Part shown: positions 31,445 to 40,000 of the stretch, one piece after another
How positions within the stretch are numbered: position 1 is the stretch's first letter
Layout of the letters: every line of letters begins with the position of its first letter
Source: Pseudomonas delhiensis
GTDB taxonomy: Bacteria > Pseudomonadota > Gammaproteobacteria > Pseudomonadales > Pseudomonadaceae
Reading direction: 5' to 3'
Length of the DNA: 64,000 bases
Assembly (NCBI RefSeq): GCF_900187975.1
Contig: NZ_FZPC01000004.1
Coordinates: forward strand, 124,001-188,000
Program-made: the position numbers and the translations under genes
The notes under the pieces: generated by a model
Told to the model about the DNA's origin: nothing
Seen by the model: only the letters and a program-made list of their open reading frames with translations
Database searches by the model: none

Positions 31445-32368
31445 TCACGGCAGCACGCCCGAGCTTTCCCGCAGCTCGGTGCACACCCGCTTCACCGTCT
31501 GCCGCAGCCAGCGGTGCGCCGGGTCGTTGTCGAAGCGCGGGTGCCAGGCCTGGATCACCACCACCGTCTTCAGCGGCAGCGGGATGTCGAACTTGCGCAG
31601 GGCCAGGCCCAGGCGGTCCAGGCGCCACAGCGAATGCTCGGCGATGGGCAGCACCAGGTCGGACTCCAGCAGGGCGAAGATCGAGGAATGGAAGGTCGGG
31701 GTGATCAGGCGGATGTCGCGGCGCAGGCCGAGGTCGGCCAGGGCATCGTCCAGCGGCCCGGTGGCGCGGCCGCGGCGCGACACGCTGATCTGCGGGTAGG
31801 CGACGAAGCGCTCGGGGGTGATCTCGCCGTCGAAGATGGGGTGGTCGCGCCGGGCCAGGCCGACGAAGCTGGTGGTGAACAGCGTCTGGGTGCGGATTTC
31901 CGGCTCCAGGGTGGAGGTGGCGCCGAGGTAGAGGTCGATGCGGTTCTGCCGCAGGGCCTCGTCGTCGATGTCCGCCTCCGGGACCAGGCGCAGGGTGCAG
32001 CGCGGCGCCTCCTCGCGCATCACCGCCAGCATGCGCGCGGCGAAGCCGCCCACCAGCACGTTGTTCGAGCGCAGCACGAAGCAGCGCTCCAGCTGGTCCA
32101 GGCGCAGGTTCTCGCGGGCATTGAACAGGCCGGTGGCCTGCTCCACCAGGTGCGCCACTTCCTCGCGCAGCTGCAGGGCCCGCGGGGTGGGCACCAGGTT
32201 GCGCCCGGCGCGGACCATGATGGGGTCGCCCACCGCCTCGCGGATGCGCCCCAGGGTACGGCTCATGGCCGGCGGGCTGAGGTGCAGGCGGCGCGCGGCG
32301 CCGACCACGCTGCCTTCTTCGAGCAGCACGTTGAGGGCGACCAGCAGGTTGAGGTCGGGCAGGGCCAT
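31445..32368 (-). CDS. LysR family transcriptional regulator
   Basis: 307 residues from ATG 32368 (MALPDLNLLVALNVLLEEGSV), with GGAGG just upstream; the long extension to 32539 lacks family character. The winged helix-turn-helix (GAARRLHLSPPAMSRTLGRIRE) at about residues 18-40 is followed by a substrate domain. It lies upstream of and co-directional with the efflux operon, 157 nt apart, so it is a likely regulator of that operon (inference). The divergent neighbour is the universal stress protein gene. Confidence 0.92.
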   Translation of the reverse strand: MALPDLNLLVALNVLLEEGSVVGAARRLHLSPPAMSRTLGRIREAVGDPIMVRAGRNLVPTPRALQLREEVAHLVEQATGLFNARENLRLDQLERCFVLRSNNVLVGGFAARMLAVMREEAPRCTLRLVPEADIDDEALRQNRIDLYLGATSTLEPEIRTQTLFTTSFVGLARRDHPIFDGEITPERFVAYPQISVSRRGRATGPLDDALADLGLRRDIRLITPTFHSSIFALLESDLVLPIAEHSLWRLDRLGLALRKFDIPLPLKTVVVIQAWHPRFDNDPAHRWLRQTVKRVCTELRESSGVLP

Positions 32369-32513
32369 GGCGCCTCCGGAAGCGTTCGTTGCCGGGGATG
32401 CTCGGCCATACGTGCGTCTGGTGCAACTCTGGCGTGCGGCCAAGGTGCCTTTACGCACCTGCCGTGGGGCCGAAGAATGACCGGCGTTCGCCGTTACAGA
32501 AGAGGAAGGCCCT

Positions 32514-32936
32514 ATGTTCGAACGCATCCTGGTTGCCATCGATGGCGCGCCCCAGTCGCAGCGGATCGTCGCCCTGGCCGCGGAGATGGCCGAGGTCGGC
32601 GCGCCGCACCTGGAGGTGGTCTGCGTGGTCGACCGCGCCTTCGCCCTGCCGCAGCCGGACGTGCTCGACTACCCGCCGGCCGAGCACGAGCAGCACGAGG
32701 CCCAGGCCCTGGTGGAAGCCGCCATCGCGCAGCTGCCGGCGGGCCGCGCCACGGGGAGGGTGCTGGCCGGCGACCCGGCGCGGACCATCCTGCGCGAGGC
32801 CGAGCGCCTGGGCTGCGACCTGATCGTCATCGGTCATCGCCACCTGGGGCGCATCGAGCGTCTGCTGGACCCGTCGGTGGGGCAGCGGGTGATCGAGCGG
32901 GCGCCCTGCCCGGTGCTGGTGGAGGTGCGGGGGTAG
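32514..32936 (+). CDS. universal stress protein (UspA family)
   Basis: 140 residues, a single Usp domain. MFERILVAIDGAPQSQRIVALAAEMA is the first strand/helix with the Asp of the nucleotide site. GDPARTILREAERLGCDLIVIGHRHLG and SVGQRVIERAPCPVLVEV form the C-terminal ATP-binding segment, with a less canonical G-x2-G-x9-G spacing. ATG 32514 after AAGGCCCT. Divergent from the LysR gene with 145 nt between starts. Confidence 0.9.
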   Translation: MFERILVAIDGAPQSQRIVALAAEMAEVGAPHLEVVCVVDRAFALPQPDVLDYPPAEHEQHEAQALVEAAIAQLPAGRATGRVLAGDPARTILREAERLGCDLIVIGHRHLGRIERLLDPSVGQRVIERAPCPVLVEVRG

Positions 32937-32961
32937 CGGGGCGGGGGCTTTTCGTCGGAGC

Positions 32962-33210
32962 GAGGGGGACGCCTAGTTCTTGCTCGCGGATGGTGTTTCC
33001 CGGTGGCTGCGGTGCTCTGTGGGGATTCCGCTCCCTCACCCTAACCCTCTCCCGCAAGCGGGAGAGGGGACCGTTCGGCGTGAAGCGATATTCCGAATCT
33101 CATTGGTGCGCTCATTCGCGCCTGATGTCTCAATGAGGCACGGCCCCACCATCGGCACGGACAAGCCCCCTCTCCCTTCAGGGAGAGGGTTGGGGAGAGG
33201 GGCTCTTGCA
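32962..33210. repeat. about 250-bp composite intergenic repeat, copy 2
   Basis: Same ordered pieces as 26815-27060: GAGGGGGACGCCTAGTTCTTG, GTTTCCCGGTGGCTGCGGTG, an inverted CTCTCCCGC/GCGGGAGAG block, GGGGACCGTTCGG, a variable middle and a second GGGAGAGGG block. Together with the REP at 33225-33257 it fills most of the 405-base gap between the stress protein and guaD; no gene is seen there. Confidence 0.7.
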
Positions 33211-33224
33211 TGGCACGAAGCCCC

Positions 33225-33257
33225 GGCGGATAACGCCTGGGGCGTTATGCGCCCTAC
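33225..33257 (-). repeat. type I REP palindrome
   Basis: GGCGGATAACGCC-TGG-GGCGTTATGCGCCCTAC, a single GTAG-ended REP in reverse orientation. Confidence 0.8.
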
Positions 33258-33341
33258 GGTTCGGCTCTGGGGCGGCGGGATAAAAGCGGCCCCGCCGGCG
33301 GGTGGTCCTGAGCGAGGGCCCGGCCGGCGCGACCGTAAGGG

Positions 33342-34640
33342 TCAGCCGCGCTGGTGCACCGCGCGGCCGTGGGCGTAGGTCGCGCGCACCGCGCGGTCGT
33401 CGCCGAGGATGATCAGGGCGAAGAGCTTTTCCTCCAGGCTCTTCGCCTGGCGCAGGCGGTAGTCCAGCAGCGGGGTGGCCTTGTAGTCCAGCACCACGAA
33501 GTCCGCCTCGTTGCCCCGGGCGAAGCTGCCCACCTTGTCCTGCAGTTCCAGCGCGCGGGCGCCGCCGAGGGTGGCCAGGTACAGCGACTTGAAGGGGTCG
33601 AGCTTGATGCCCTGCAACTGCATCACCTTGTAGGCCTCGTTCAGCGACTGCAGCTGGGAGAAGCTGGTGCCGGCGCCGACGTCGGTGCCCAGGCCGACCT
33701 TGACCTTGTGCTTCTCAAGCTTCGCCAGGTCGAACAGGCCGCTGCCCAGGAACAGGTTCGAGGTGGGGCAGAAGGCCACCGCCGAGCCGGTCTCGGCCAG
33801 GCGCTGGCACTCGCCGTCGCACAGGTGCACGCCGTGGGCGAACACCGAGCGCGCGCCGAGCAGGCCGTGGTGGTCGTAGACGTCCAGGTAGCCGCTGCGC
33901 TCGGGGAACAGTTCCTTCACCCACTCGATCTCCTTGCGGTTCTCCGACAGGTGGGTGTGCAGGTACACGCCCGGGTGCTCCCTGAGCAGGCGCCCGGCGG
34001 CGTCCAGCTGTTCCGGGGTGCTGGTCGGGGCGAAGCGCGGGGTCACCGCGTAGAGCAGGCGGCCCTTGCCGTGCCAGCGCTCGATCAGCGCCTTGCTGTC
34101 GCGGTAGCTGCTCTCGGCGGTGTCGGTCAGGTAGTCCGGGGCGTTGCGGTCCATCATCACCTTGCCGGCGATCAGCCGCAGGTCGAGCTTCTCGGCAGCG
34201 CCGAACAGCGCGTCCACCGACTGCGGGTGCACGCTGCCGAACACCAGGGCGGTGGTGGTGCCGTTGCGCAGCAGCTCCTTGAGGAAGATGCCGGCGACGT
34301 CGGCGGCGTGGGCCGGGTCGGCGAACTGCTTCTCGGTGGGGAAGGTGTAGGTGTTCAGCCAGTCCAGCAGCTGCTCGCCATAGGAGGCGATCATGCCGGT
34401 CTGCGGGTAGTGGATGTGGGTGTCGATGAAGCCGGGGGTGATGAGCGCGTCGCGGTATTCCACCACCTCGACGCCACCCAGTTGCGGCAGCAGTTCGGCG
34501 GCGTGGCCGAGGCGCGCGACCTTGCCGTCCTCCACCAGCAGGATGCCGTCCTCGAAGTACTGGTAGGACTGCTCGACGCCCACTTCGGCGGGGTCGGCGA
34601 CGCTGTGCAGGATGCTGGCGCGGTAGGCTGTGGTTGTCAT
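33342..34640 (-). CDS. guaD: guanine deaminase
   Basis: Zinc amidohydrolase converting guanine to xanthine, feeding xanthine dehydrogenase next door. 432 residues from ATG 34640 (MTTTAYRASILHS), chosen over the ATG 15 codons upstream because of the family N-terminus and a GAGAG site. Metal ligand motifs PGFIDTHIHYPQ, HTHLSE, FAHGVHL and GLGTDVGAG are all present. Lies 62 nt after xdhC on the same strand as the purine catabolic cluster, which reads xdhA, xdhB, xdhC, guaD. Confidence 0.96.
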   Translation of the reverse strand: MTTTAYRASILHSVADPAEVGVEQSYQYFEDGILLVEDGKVARLGHAAELLPQLGGVEVVEYRDALITPGFIDTHIHYPQTGMIASYGEQLLDWLNTYTFPTEKQFADPAHAADVAGIFLKELLRNGTTTALVFGSVHPQSVDALFGAAEKLDLRLIAGKVMMDRNAPDYLTDTAESSYRDSKALIERWHGKGRLLYAVTPRFAPTSTPEQLDAAGRLLREHPGVYLHTHLSENRKEIEWVKELFPERSGYLDVYDHHGLLGARSVFAHGVHLCDGECQRLAETGSAVAFCPTSNLFLGSGLFDLAKLEKHKVKVGLGTDVGAGTSFSQLQSLNEAYKVMQLQGIKLDPFKSLYLATLGGARALELQDKVGSFARGNEADFVVLDYKATPLLDYRLRQAKSLEEKLFALIILGDDRAVRATYAHGRAVHQRG

Positions 34641-34702
34641 GCTGTTCTCTCGATCTGGGAATCGATGGGTATCGCTGTGCTCCACCCATCACGGACTCTA
34701 TG

Positions 34703-35554
34703 TCAGGCACCGCTCTCGGCGGTACGCGCCCGGCGGCTGCTGGGTAGCAGCCGGGATACGCTGTTCTCGCCGCTGGCCTTTTCCTGGCCGAAGGTGGCGT
34801 TGTAGGTGGCGATCACTTCGCCGGCGATGGACACGGCGATTTCCACCGGCAGCTTGCCCTTCACCTCGGCGATGCCCATGGGGCAGCGCATGCGCTGCAC
34901 GGTTTCGGCGGCGAAGCCGCGGTCGCGCAGGCGGTGCTCGAACTTGGCGCGCTTGGTGTCCGAGCCGATCAGGCCAAAGTAGCCGAAGTCGTTGCGCCTG
35001 AGTATCGCCGCGGTCAGCTCCAGGTCCAGCGCGTGGTTGTGGGTCATGACGATGTAGTAGCTGCCCGCCGGCATATTCTCGACCTCGTCGAGCACTTCGT
35101 CATTCAGTACCTTCTCCACCCCGGCCGGAATCGCCTCGGGGAATTCGGCGTCGCGCGAGTCGATCCAGCGCACCTTGCACGGCAGGTTGGCCAGCAGCGG
35201 CACCAGCGCGCGGCCGACGTGGCCGGCGCCGAACACCGCGATGTGCGCCTGGGGCTGGCCCATGGGCTCGAACAGCAGCACGGTGGCGCCGCCGCAGCAC
35301 TGGCCGAGGCTGGCGCCCAGGCTGAAGCGCTCCAGGCGCGGCTGCTGGCTGCGCTGCTGGAGCATCTCGCGGGCGATCCGCTGGGCCTTGTACTCCAGGT
35401 GGCCGCCGCCGATGGTGTCGTACAGCTTCTCGGCGCTGACCACCATCTTCGAGCCGGCGTTGCGCGGCGTGGAGCCAAGCTCCTCGATGATGGTCACCAG
35501 CACGGCGGCTTCGCCGCGTTGCTGCAGGTCGGCGAGGGCGCTGATCCAGTTCAT
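34703..35554 (-). CDS. xdhC: xanthine dehydrogenase accessory protein XdhC
   Basis: Binds and sulfurates the molybdenum cofactor before insertion into XdhB; 283 residues. GSTPRNAGSKMVVSAE and GGGHLEYKAQ are the N-terminal XdhC motifs. FGAGHVGRALVPLLANLP begins the Rossmann domain, and IGSDTKRAKFEHRLRDRGF the conserved C-terminal part. ATG 35554 is preceded by GAGG. Separated from xdhB by a 193-nt gap containing a REPIN. Confidence 0.95.
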   Translation of the reverse strand: MNWISALADLQQRGEAAVLVTIIEELGSTPRNAGSKMVVSAEKLYDTIGGGHLEYKAQRIAREMLQQRSQQPRLERFSLGASLGQCCGGATVLLFEPMGQPQAHIAVFGAGHVGRALVPLLANLPCKVRWIDSRDAEFPEAIPAGVEKVLNDEVLDEVENMPAGSYYIVMTHNHALDLELTAAILRRNDFGYFGLIGSDTKRAKFEHRLRDRGFAAETVQRMRCPMGIAEVKGKLPVEIAVSIAGEVIATYNATFGQEKASGENSVSRLLPSSRRARTAESGA

Positions 35555-35582
35555 GGCGTCTACCTCGGAAGGTTCATGGAGC

Positions 35583-35744
35583 GTAGGGCGTACAACCGTT
35601 CGCGGTTGTACGCCGATACACCTTGTTTATCGTCAACTTCGTGGTCGAGCCTGGCGCGGCCTGCAACAGGTGTTTCGGGCTGGCTTCGAGCGAGGTGTGG
35701 CCACGGTCAAGCGGCGGATAACCGCGAACGGTTATCCGCCCTAC
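35583..35744. repeat. type I REPIN between xdhC and xdhB
   Basis: Left REP 35583-35614 (GTAGGGCGTACAACC...) and right REP 35713-35744 (GGCGGATAACC...CCCTAC) enclose about 98 bp. The inner sequence (GGTGTTTCGGGCTGGCTTCG, GAGGTGTGGCCACGGTCAA) is also found in reverse next to the REP at 39836-39867, so the repeat extends beyond the palindromes. Confidence 0.8.
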
Positions 35745-35747
35745 GGG

Positions 35748-38138
35748 TCATGCCGGTTCGGCGGTGGTTTGTGGTTCAGCGGCCTGCTCGGCCTTCAACC
35801 TGCGCATCTGCTCCACCCCCCAGAGCACCCGCTCCGGCGTCGCCGGCGCGTCGATCCGTGGTTGCACGCGGTAGTCCGCCAGGCTGGCCACGGCGTCCTT
35901 GATGGCGCAGAACACCGAGATGCCGAGCATGAACGGCGGCTCGCCCACGGCCTTGGAGTGGAACACCGTCTGCTCCGGGTTCTTGCGGTTCTCCACCAGC
36001 TTCACCCGCAAGTCCAGCGGCATGTCGGCGATGGCCGGGATCTTGTAGCTGGCCGGGCCGTTGGTCATGAGCTTGCCCTTGGCGTTCCACACCAGCTCTT
36101 CCATGGTCAGCCAGCCCATGCCCTGGACGAAGCCGCCCTCCACCTGGCCGATGTCGATGGCCGGGTTCAGCGAGTCGCCGACGTCGTGGAGGATGTCGGT
36201 GCGCAGCATGCGGTACTCGCCGGTGAGGGTGTCGACTATCACCTCCGAGCAGGACACGCCGAAGGCGAAGTAGTAGAACGGCCGGCCGGCGGCCTTCTCG
36301 CGGTCGTAGTAGATCTTCGGAGTGCGGTAGAAGCCGGTGGAGGACAGCGACACCTGGCCGAAGTAGGCCTGCTGGATCAGCTCTTCGAAGGGCACGATCA
36401 GGTCGCGGATGCGCACCTGGTTGTTGCGGAACTCGACGTCCTCCTCGGTGACCTTCCAGTGCCTGGCGGCGAACTCCACCAGGCGCTGTTTGATGGTCTC
36501 GGCGGCGTTCTGCGCGGCCTTGCCGTTCAGGTCGGCGCCGCTGGAGGCGGCGGTCGGCGAGGTGTTGGGCACCTTGTCGGTGTTGGTCGCGGTGATCTGC
36601 ACGCGGTCGATGTCGACCTGGAAGACTTCCGCCACCACCTGCGCCACCTTGGTGTTCAGGCCCTGGCCCATCTCGGTGCCGCCGTGGTTCAGGTGGATGC
36701 TGCCGTCGGTGTAGATGTGGATCAGCGCGCCGGCCTGGTTGAGGAAGGTGGCGGTGAAGCTGATGCCGAACTTCACCGGGGTCAGCGCCAGGCCCTTCTT
36801 GAGCACCGGGCTGTTCGCGTTGAACGCGCGGATCTCGGCGCGGCGCCTGGCGTACTCGGCGCTGGCTTCCAGCTCGGCGGTCATTTCCTCCAGCAGGTTG
36901 TGCTCCACCTGCTGGTAGTAGTGGGTAATGTTGCGCTCGTCCTTGCCGTAGTAGTTGCGCTTGCGCACTTCCAGCGGGTCCTTGCCCAGGTGGCGGGCCA
37001 CGGCGTCCATCACTTCCTCGATGGCGACCATCCCCTGCGGGCCGCCGAAGCCGCGGTAGGCGGTGTTGGAGGCGGTGTTGGTCTTGCAGCGGTGGCCGTT
37101 GATGGTGGCGTTGCCGAGGAAGTAGGCGTTGTCCGAGTGGAACATGGCGCGGTCGACGATGGAGCCGGAGAGGTCCGGCGAGTAGCCGCAGTTGCCGGCC
37201 AGCTCGATCTGGATGCCGTGCAGCAGGCCGTCGTCGTCGAAGCCCACGTCGTACTCGACGTAGAAGGGGTGGCGCTTGCCGGTCATCTGCATGTCTTCCA
37301 CCCGCGGCAGGCGCATCTTCGCCGGGCGCCCGGTCAGGCGCGCGATCACCGCGCACAGGCAGGCGGGCGCCGCGGCCTGGGTTTCCTTGCCGCCGAAGCC
37401 GCCGCCCATGCGGCGCATGTCGATCACCACCTTGTTGAAGGAGATGCCCAGCACCTCGGCCACCAGCTTCTGCACCTCGGTGGGGTTCTGCGTGGAGGTG
37501 TAGACGATCACTCCGCCGTCCTCGCTGGGCATCACCGAGGAAATCTGCGTTTCCAGGTAGAAGTGCTCCTGGCCGCCGATGTGCAGGGTGCCCTGGATGC
37601 GGTGCGGCGCGCTCGCCAGTTGCGCGGCGGAATCGCCGATGCGGTGCTGGTGGCTGTCGAGCACGAAGTGCTTCTTGCGCAGCGCTTCGACCACGTCGAG
37701 CACCGGTTCCAGGTCCTCGTACTCGATGATCGCGGCCATGGCCGCCTTGCGCGCGGTCTCCAGGCTGTCGGCGGCCACCGCGACGACCATCTGCCCGACG
37801 TACTCGACCTTGCCGTCGGCCAGCAGCGGGTCGCCGGCGACCACCGGGCCGATGTCCAACTGGCCGGGCACGTCGTCCTTGGTGATGGCGATGGCCACGC
37901 CGGGGAAGTCGTAGCAGGGGCTGACGTCCAGCCGGGTGATGCGCGCGTGGGCGCGGTCGCTCATGCGGGCGTAGACGTGCAGCTGGTTGGGGAATTCCAG
38001 GCGGTCGTCGATGTACACCGCCTCGCCGCTGACGTGCTTGGGCGCGCTCTCGTGCTTGACGCTCTTGCCGACGCCGGTGGTGAGGTCGGCGCGGAACAGC
38101 GCCTGGAGTTCTTCCTGGGTCTTGTCGTGCTTATGCAT
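35748..38138 (-). CDS. xdhB: xanthine dehydrogenase molybdopterin-binding subunit XdhB
   Basis: Large catalytic subunit oxidising hypoxanthine and xanthine to urate; 796 residues. The N-terminal part has GVGKSVKHESAPKHVSGEAVYIDD. The cofactor region includes TSTQNPTEVQKLVAEVLG, RMGGGFGGKETQ, RGFGGPQGM and GTEMGQGLNTK. The active-site Glu is expected in the C-terminal AVGEPPFMLG. Start overlaps the xdhA stop by 8 nt. Ends three bases before a REP. Confidence 0.97.
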   Translation of the reverse strand: MHKHDKTQEELQALFRADLTTGVGKSVKHESAPKHVSGEAVYIDDRLEFPNQLHVYARMSDRAHARITRLDVSPCYDFPGVAIAITKDDVPGQLDIGPVVAGDPLLADGKVEYVGQMVVAVAADSLETARKAAMAAIIEYEDLEPVLDVVEALRKKHFVLDSHQHRIGDSAAQLASAPHRIQGTLHIGGQEHFYLETQISSVMPSEDGGVIVYTSTQNPTEVQKLVAEVLGISFNKVVIDMRRMGGGFGGKETQAAAPACLCAVIARLTGRPAKMRLPRVEDMQMTGKRHPFYVEYDVGFDDDGLLHGIQIELAGNCGYSPDLSGSIVDRAMFHSDNAYFLGNATINGHRCKTNTASNTAYRGFGGPQGMVAIEEVMDAVARHLGKDPLEVRKRNYYGKDERNITHYYQQVEHNLLEEMTAELEASAEYARRRAEIRAFNANSPVLKKGLALTPVKFGISFTATFLNQAGALIHIYTDGSIHLNHGGTEMGQGLNTKVAQVVAEVFQVDIDRVQITATNTDKVPNTSPTAASSGADLNGKAAQNAAETIKQRLVEFAARHWKVTEEDVEFRNNQVRIRDLIVPFEELIQQAYFGQVSLSSTGFYRTPKIYYDREKAAGRPFYYFAFGVSCSEVIVDTLTGEYRMLRTDILHDVGDSLNPAIDIGQVEGGFVQGMGWLTMEELVWNAKGKLMTNGPASYKIPAIADMPLDLRVKLVENRKNPEQTVFHSKAVGEPPFMLGISVFCAIKDAVASLADYRVQPRIDAPATPERVLWGVEQMRRLKAEQAAEPQTTAEPA

Positions 38139-39594
38139 ATGCGGTCACCCGAGTCACGGCCTGGGGCGCTTCCAGTTCGAGGAAGCATTTGCGCAGCAGG
38201 TTCTGCGCGGTGAGCAGGCGGTATTCCTTGCTGGCGCGGAAGTCCGAGAGCGGGGTGAAGTCCTCGCCCAGGGCGATCGCGGCGCGTTCGAAGGTCGCGG
38301 CGTTGAACGGCTGGCCGAGCAGCGCCGCCTCGCAGGCGCGGGCGCGCTTGGGGATCGCCGCCATGCCGCCGAAGCCGCTGCGCACGGCGCTGATGCGGCA
38401 GTCCTCGACGGTGATGCTGAAGGCCGCGCAGACCGCGGAGATGTCGTCGTCCAGGCGCTTGGACACCTTGTAGGCGCGGAACGCCTGGTTGGCCCGCGGG
38501 CGCGGGATGATGACCTTCTCGATGAACTCGCCTTCCTGGCGCGCGGTGACCTTGTAGTCGATGAAGTATTCGTCGAGCGGCAGCTCGCGGCTTTCGCCGC
38601 CCTTGCGCAGCACGATGCGCGCGCCCAGGGCGATCAGCAGCGGCGGCGAGTCGCCGATGGGCGAGGCGTTGCCGATGTTGCCGCCGAGGGTGCCCTGGTT
38701 GCGAATCTGCAGCGAGGCGAAGCGGTGCAGCAGCTCGCCGAAGTCCGGCCAGTCGTGGGCCAGCGCCTCGTAGCAGTCGGTCAGGGGCGCGGCGGCGCCC
38801 AGCTCGATGCGGTCGGCGAGGACTTCGACGCGCTTCATTTCCTCGACATGGCCGACGTAGATCATCACCGGCAGCTCGCGGTGGAACTGGGTGACCTCCA
38901 GGGCCAGGTCGGTGCCGCCGGCCAGCAGGCGCGCCTGCGGGTTGGCGCTGTAGAGGTCGGCCAGGTCGGCGATGGTCAGCGGCAGCAGGCAGCGCTTGTC
39001 GCCGCTGTTCAGCTCGGCGGTTTCCCGCGGGGCGATGGCCTTGAGCTGGGCGACGATCTGCTCCTGCGCGGCGTCGAACTGGTCCGGGCGCTTCTGGCAG
39101 CAGGCCTGCTCGGCGGCGTCGAGGATCGGCCGGTAGCCGGTGCAGCGGCACAGGTTGCCGGCCAGCGCTTCGTGGGCTTCGGCCTTGCGCGCTTCGTGGG
39201 TTTCGCCGGTGCTGTTCTTCTGCAGGGCGAACAGCGACATGACGAAGCCGGGGGTGCAGAAGCCGCACTGCGAGCCGTGGCAGTCGACCATGGCCTGCTG
39301 CACGCCGTGCAGTTCGCCACGGTGCTTGAGGTCGTCGACCGCGATCAGCTGCTTGCCGTGCAGCGCGGAAACGAAGGTCAGGCAGGCGTTGAGGGTGCGG
39401 TAGCGGATGCGTTCGGCGCCCTCGGCACCGACCAGCTCGCCGACCACCACGGTGCAGGCGCCGCAGTCACCGGAGGCGCAGCCCTCCTTGGTGCCGGTCT
39501 TGCCGAGGTGCTGGCGCAGGTAGTTGAGCACGGTGAGGTTGGGGTCGAGGCGGTCTTCGACACGCAGCTCGCGGTTGAGCAGGAACCTGATCAA
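38131..39594 (-). CDS. xdhA: xanthine dehydrogenase small subunit XdhA (2Fe-2S and FAD)
   Basis: Small subunit with two [2Fe-2S] centres and FAD, passing electrons to NAD; 487 residues. GCASGDCGACTVV is the plant-type cluster; CGFCTPGFVMS and CRCTGYRPI are the second cluster. LLAGGTDLALEV and GGNIGNASPIGDSPP are the FAD domain motifs. First gene of the purine catabolic unit with a good promoter and a tandem palindromic operator upstream (39643-39693). Confidence 0.97.
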   Translation of the reverse strand: MIRFLLNRELRVEDRLDPNLTVLNYLRQHLGKTGTKEGCASGDCGACTVVVGELVGAEGAERIRYRTLNACLTFVSALHGKQLIAVDDLKHRGELHGVQQAMVDCHGSQCGFCTPGFVMSLFALQKNSTGETHEARKAEAHEALAGNLCRCTGYRPILDAAEQACCQKRPDQFDAAQEQIVAQLKAIAPRETAELNSGDKRCLLPLTIADLADLYSANPQARLLAGGTDLALEVTQFHRELPVMIYVGHVEEMKRVEVLADRIELGAAAPLTDCYEALAHDWPDFGELLHRFASLQIRNQGTLGGNIGNASPIGDSPPLLIALGARIVLRKGGESRELPLDEYFIDYKVTARQEGEFIEKVIIPRPRANQAFRAYKVSKRLDDDISAVCAAFSITVEDCRISAVRSGFGGMAAIPKRARACEAALLGQPFNAATFERAAIALGEDFTPLSDFRASKEYRLLTAQNLLRKCFLELEAPQAVTRVTAYA

Positions 39595-39642
39595 GGCATG
39601 CCTCCAGGCTTTCTTGTTGTTGGGCGGGGCGCGATGGAGCTG

Positions 39643-39671
39643 AATCTAGGAAAAGCTGACTTTTAAGTCAA
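39643..39671 (-). promoter_or_regulatory. sigma70-type promoter for xdhABC-guaD
   Basis: On the reverse strand TTGACT (complement of 39666-39671), 17 bp, then TAGATT (complement of 39643-39648). Start expected near 39636, about 42 nt before the xdhA ATG. Confidence 0.65.
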
Positions 39672-39693
39672 CAAAATTCTGATTTTTCGGTCA
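39657..39693. promoter_or_regulatory. tandem operator over the xdhA promoter
   Basis: TGACTTTTAAGTCA at 39657-39670 is a perfect 6+2+6 palindrome covering the -35 box. TGATTTTTCGGTCA at 39680-39693 matches it at 11 of 14 positions and lies 23 bp further upstream. Two similar sites on adjacent turns suggest a cooperative regulator, probably purine-responsive. The regulator is not identifiable in this window. Confidence 0.55.
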
Positions 39694-39784
39694 GCTATTT
39701 CGTAGGAGCGGAAGGGCGGGGCGGATAACCTGGGTCACAGACCGCCCTGATCAACCCCGGAGCCGCCGGGAACCAAGGCCAAAC

Positions 39785-39867
39785 GGCGGATAACGCCGTA
39801 GGCGTTATGCGCCCTACGCCAGGCCCGCCCGTAACGTAGGGCGGATAACCGTTCGCGGTTATCCGCC
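39785..39867. repeat. two type I REPs with GTAG ends facing inward
   Basis: 39785-39817 (GGCGGATAACGCC...CCCTAC) and 39836-39867 (GTAGGGCGGATAACCG...) are separated by 18 bp. The orientation is opposite to the REPINs at 27083 and 35583. A degenerate fragment (GTAGGAGCGGAAGGG) lies at about 39702. With the xdhA promoter and the alkB terminator these account for the 39595-40000 gap; no gene is seen. Confidence 0.75.
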
Positions 39868-39943
39868 GTTTGACCTTGGCCACACCTCGCCCGGAGTCAG
39901 CCCGAAGCGCCTGTTGCAGGTCGCTCTACGCTCCCGGAGGCGC

Positions 39944-39978
39944 AAAAAAAACGGCAGCCGGGGGTATTCGGCTGCCGC
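39944..39978 (-). terminator. intrinsic terminator after alkB
   Basis: CGGCAGCCG at 39952-39960 pairs with CGGCTGCCG at 39969-39977. On the reverse strand the hairpin is followed by eight T (A-run at 39944-39951). It ends 23 nt after the alkB stop. Confidence 0.92.
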
Positions 39979-40000
39979 AAAGGCGTGGAACCCGTTGGAA

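Noticed and set aside
32451-32843. A 130-codon minus-strand frame opposite the universal stress protein
   Set aside because: No ribosome site and no family character; the Usp domain is clear on the plus strand.
35175-38213. A 1012-codon plus-strand frame opposite xdhB
   Set aside because: Shadow of xdhB, whose molybdopterin motifs are on the minus strand.
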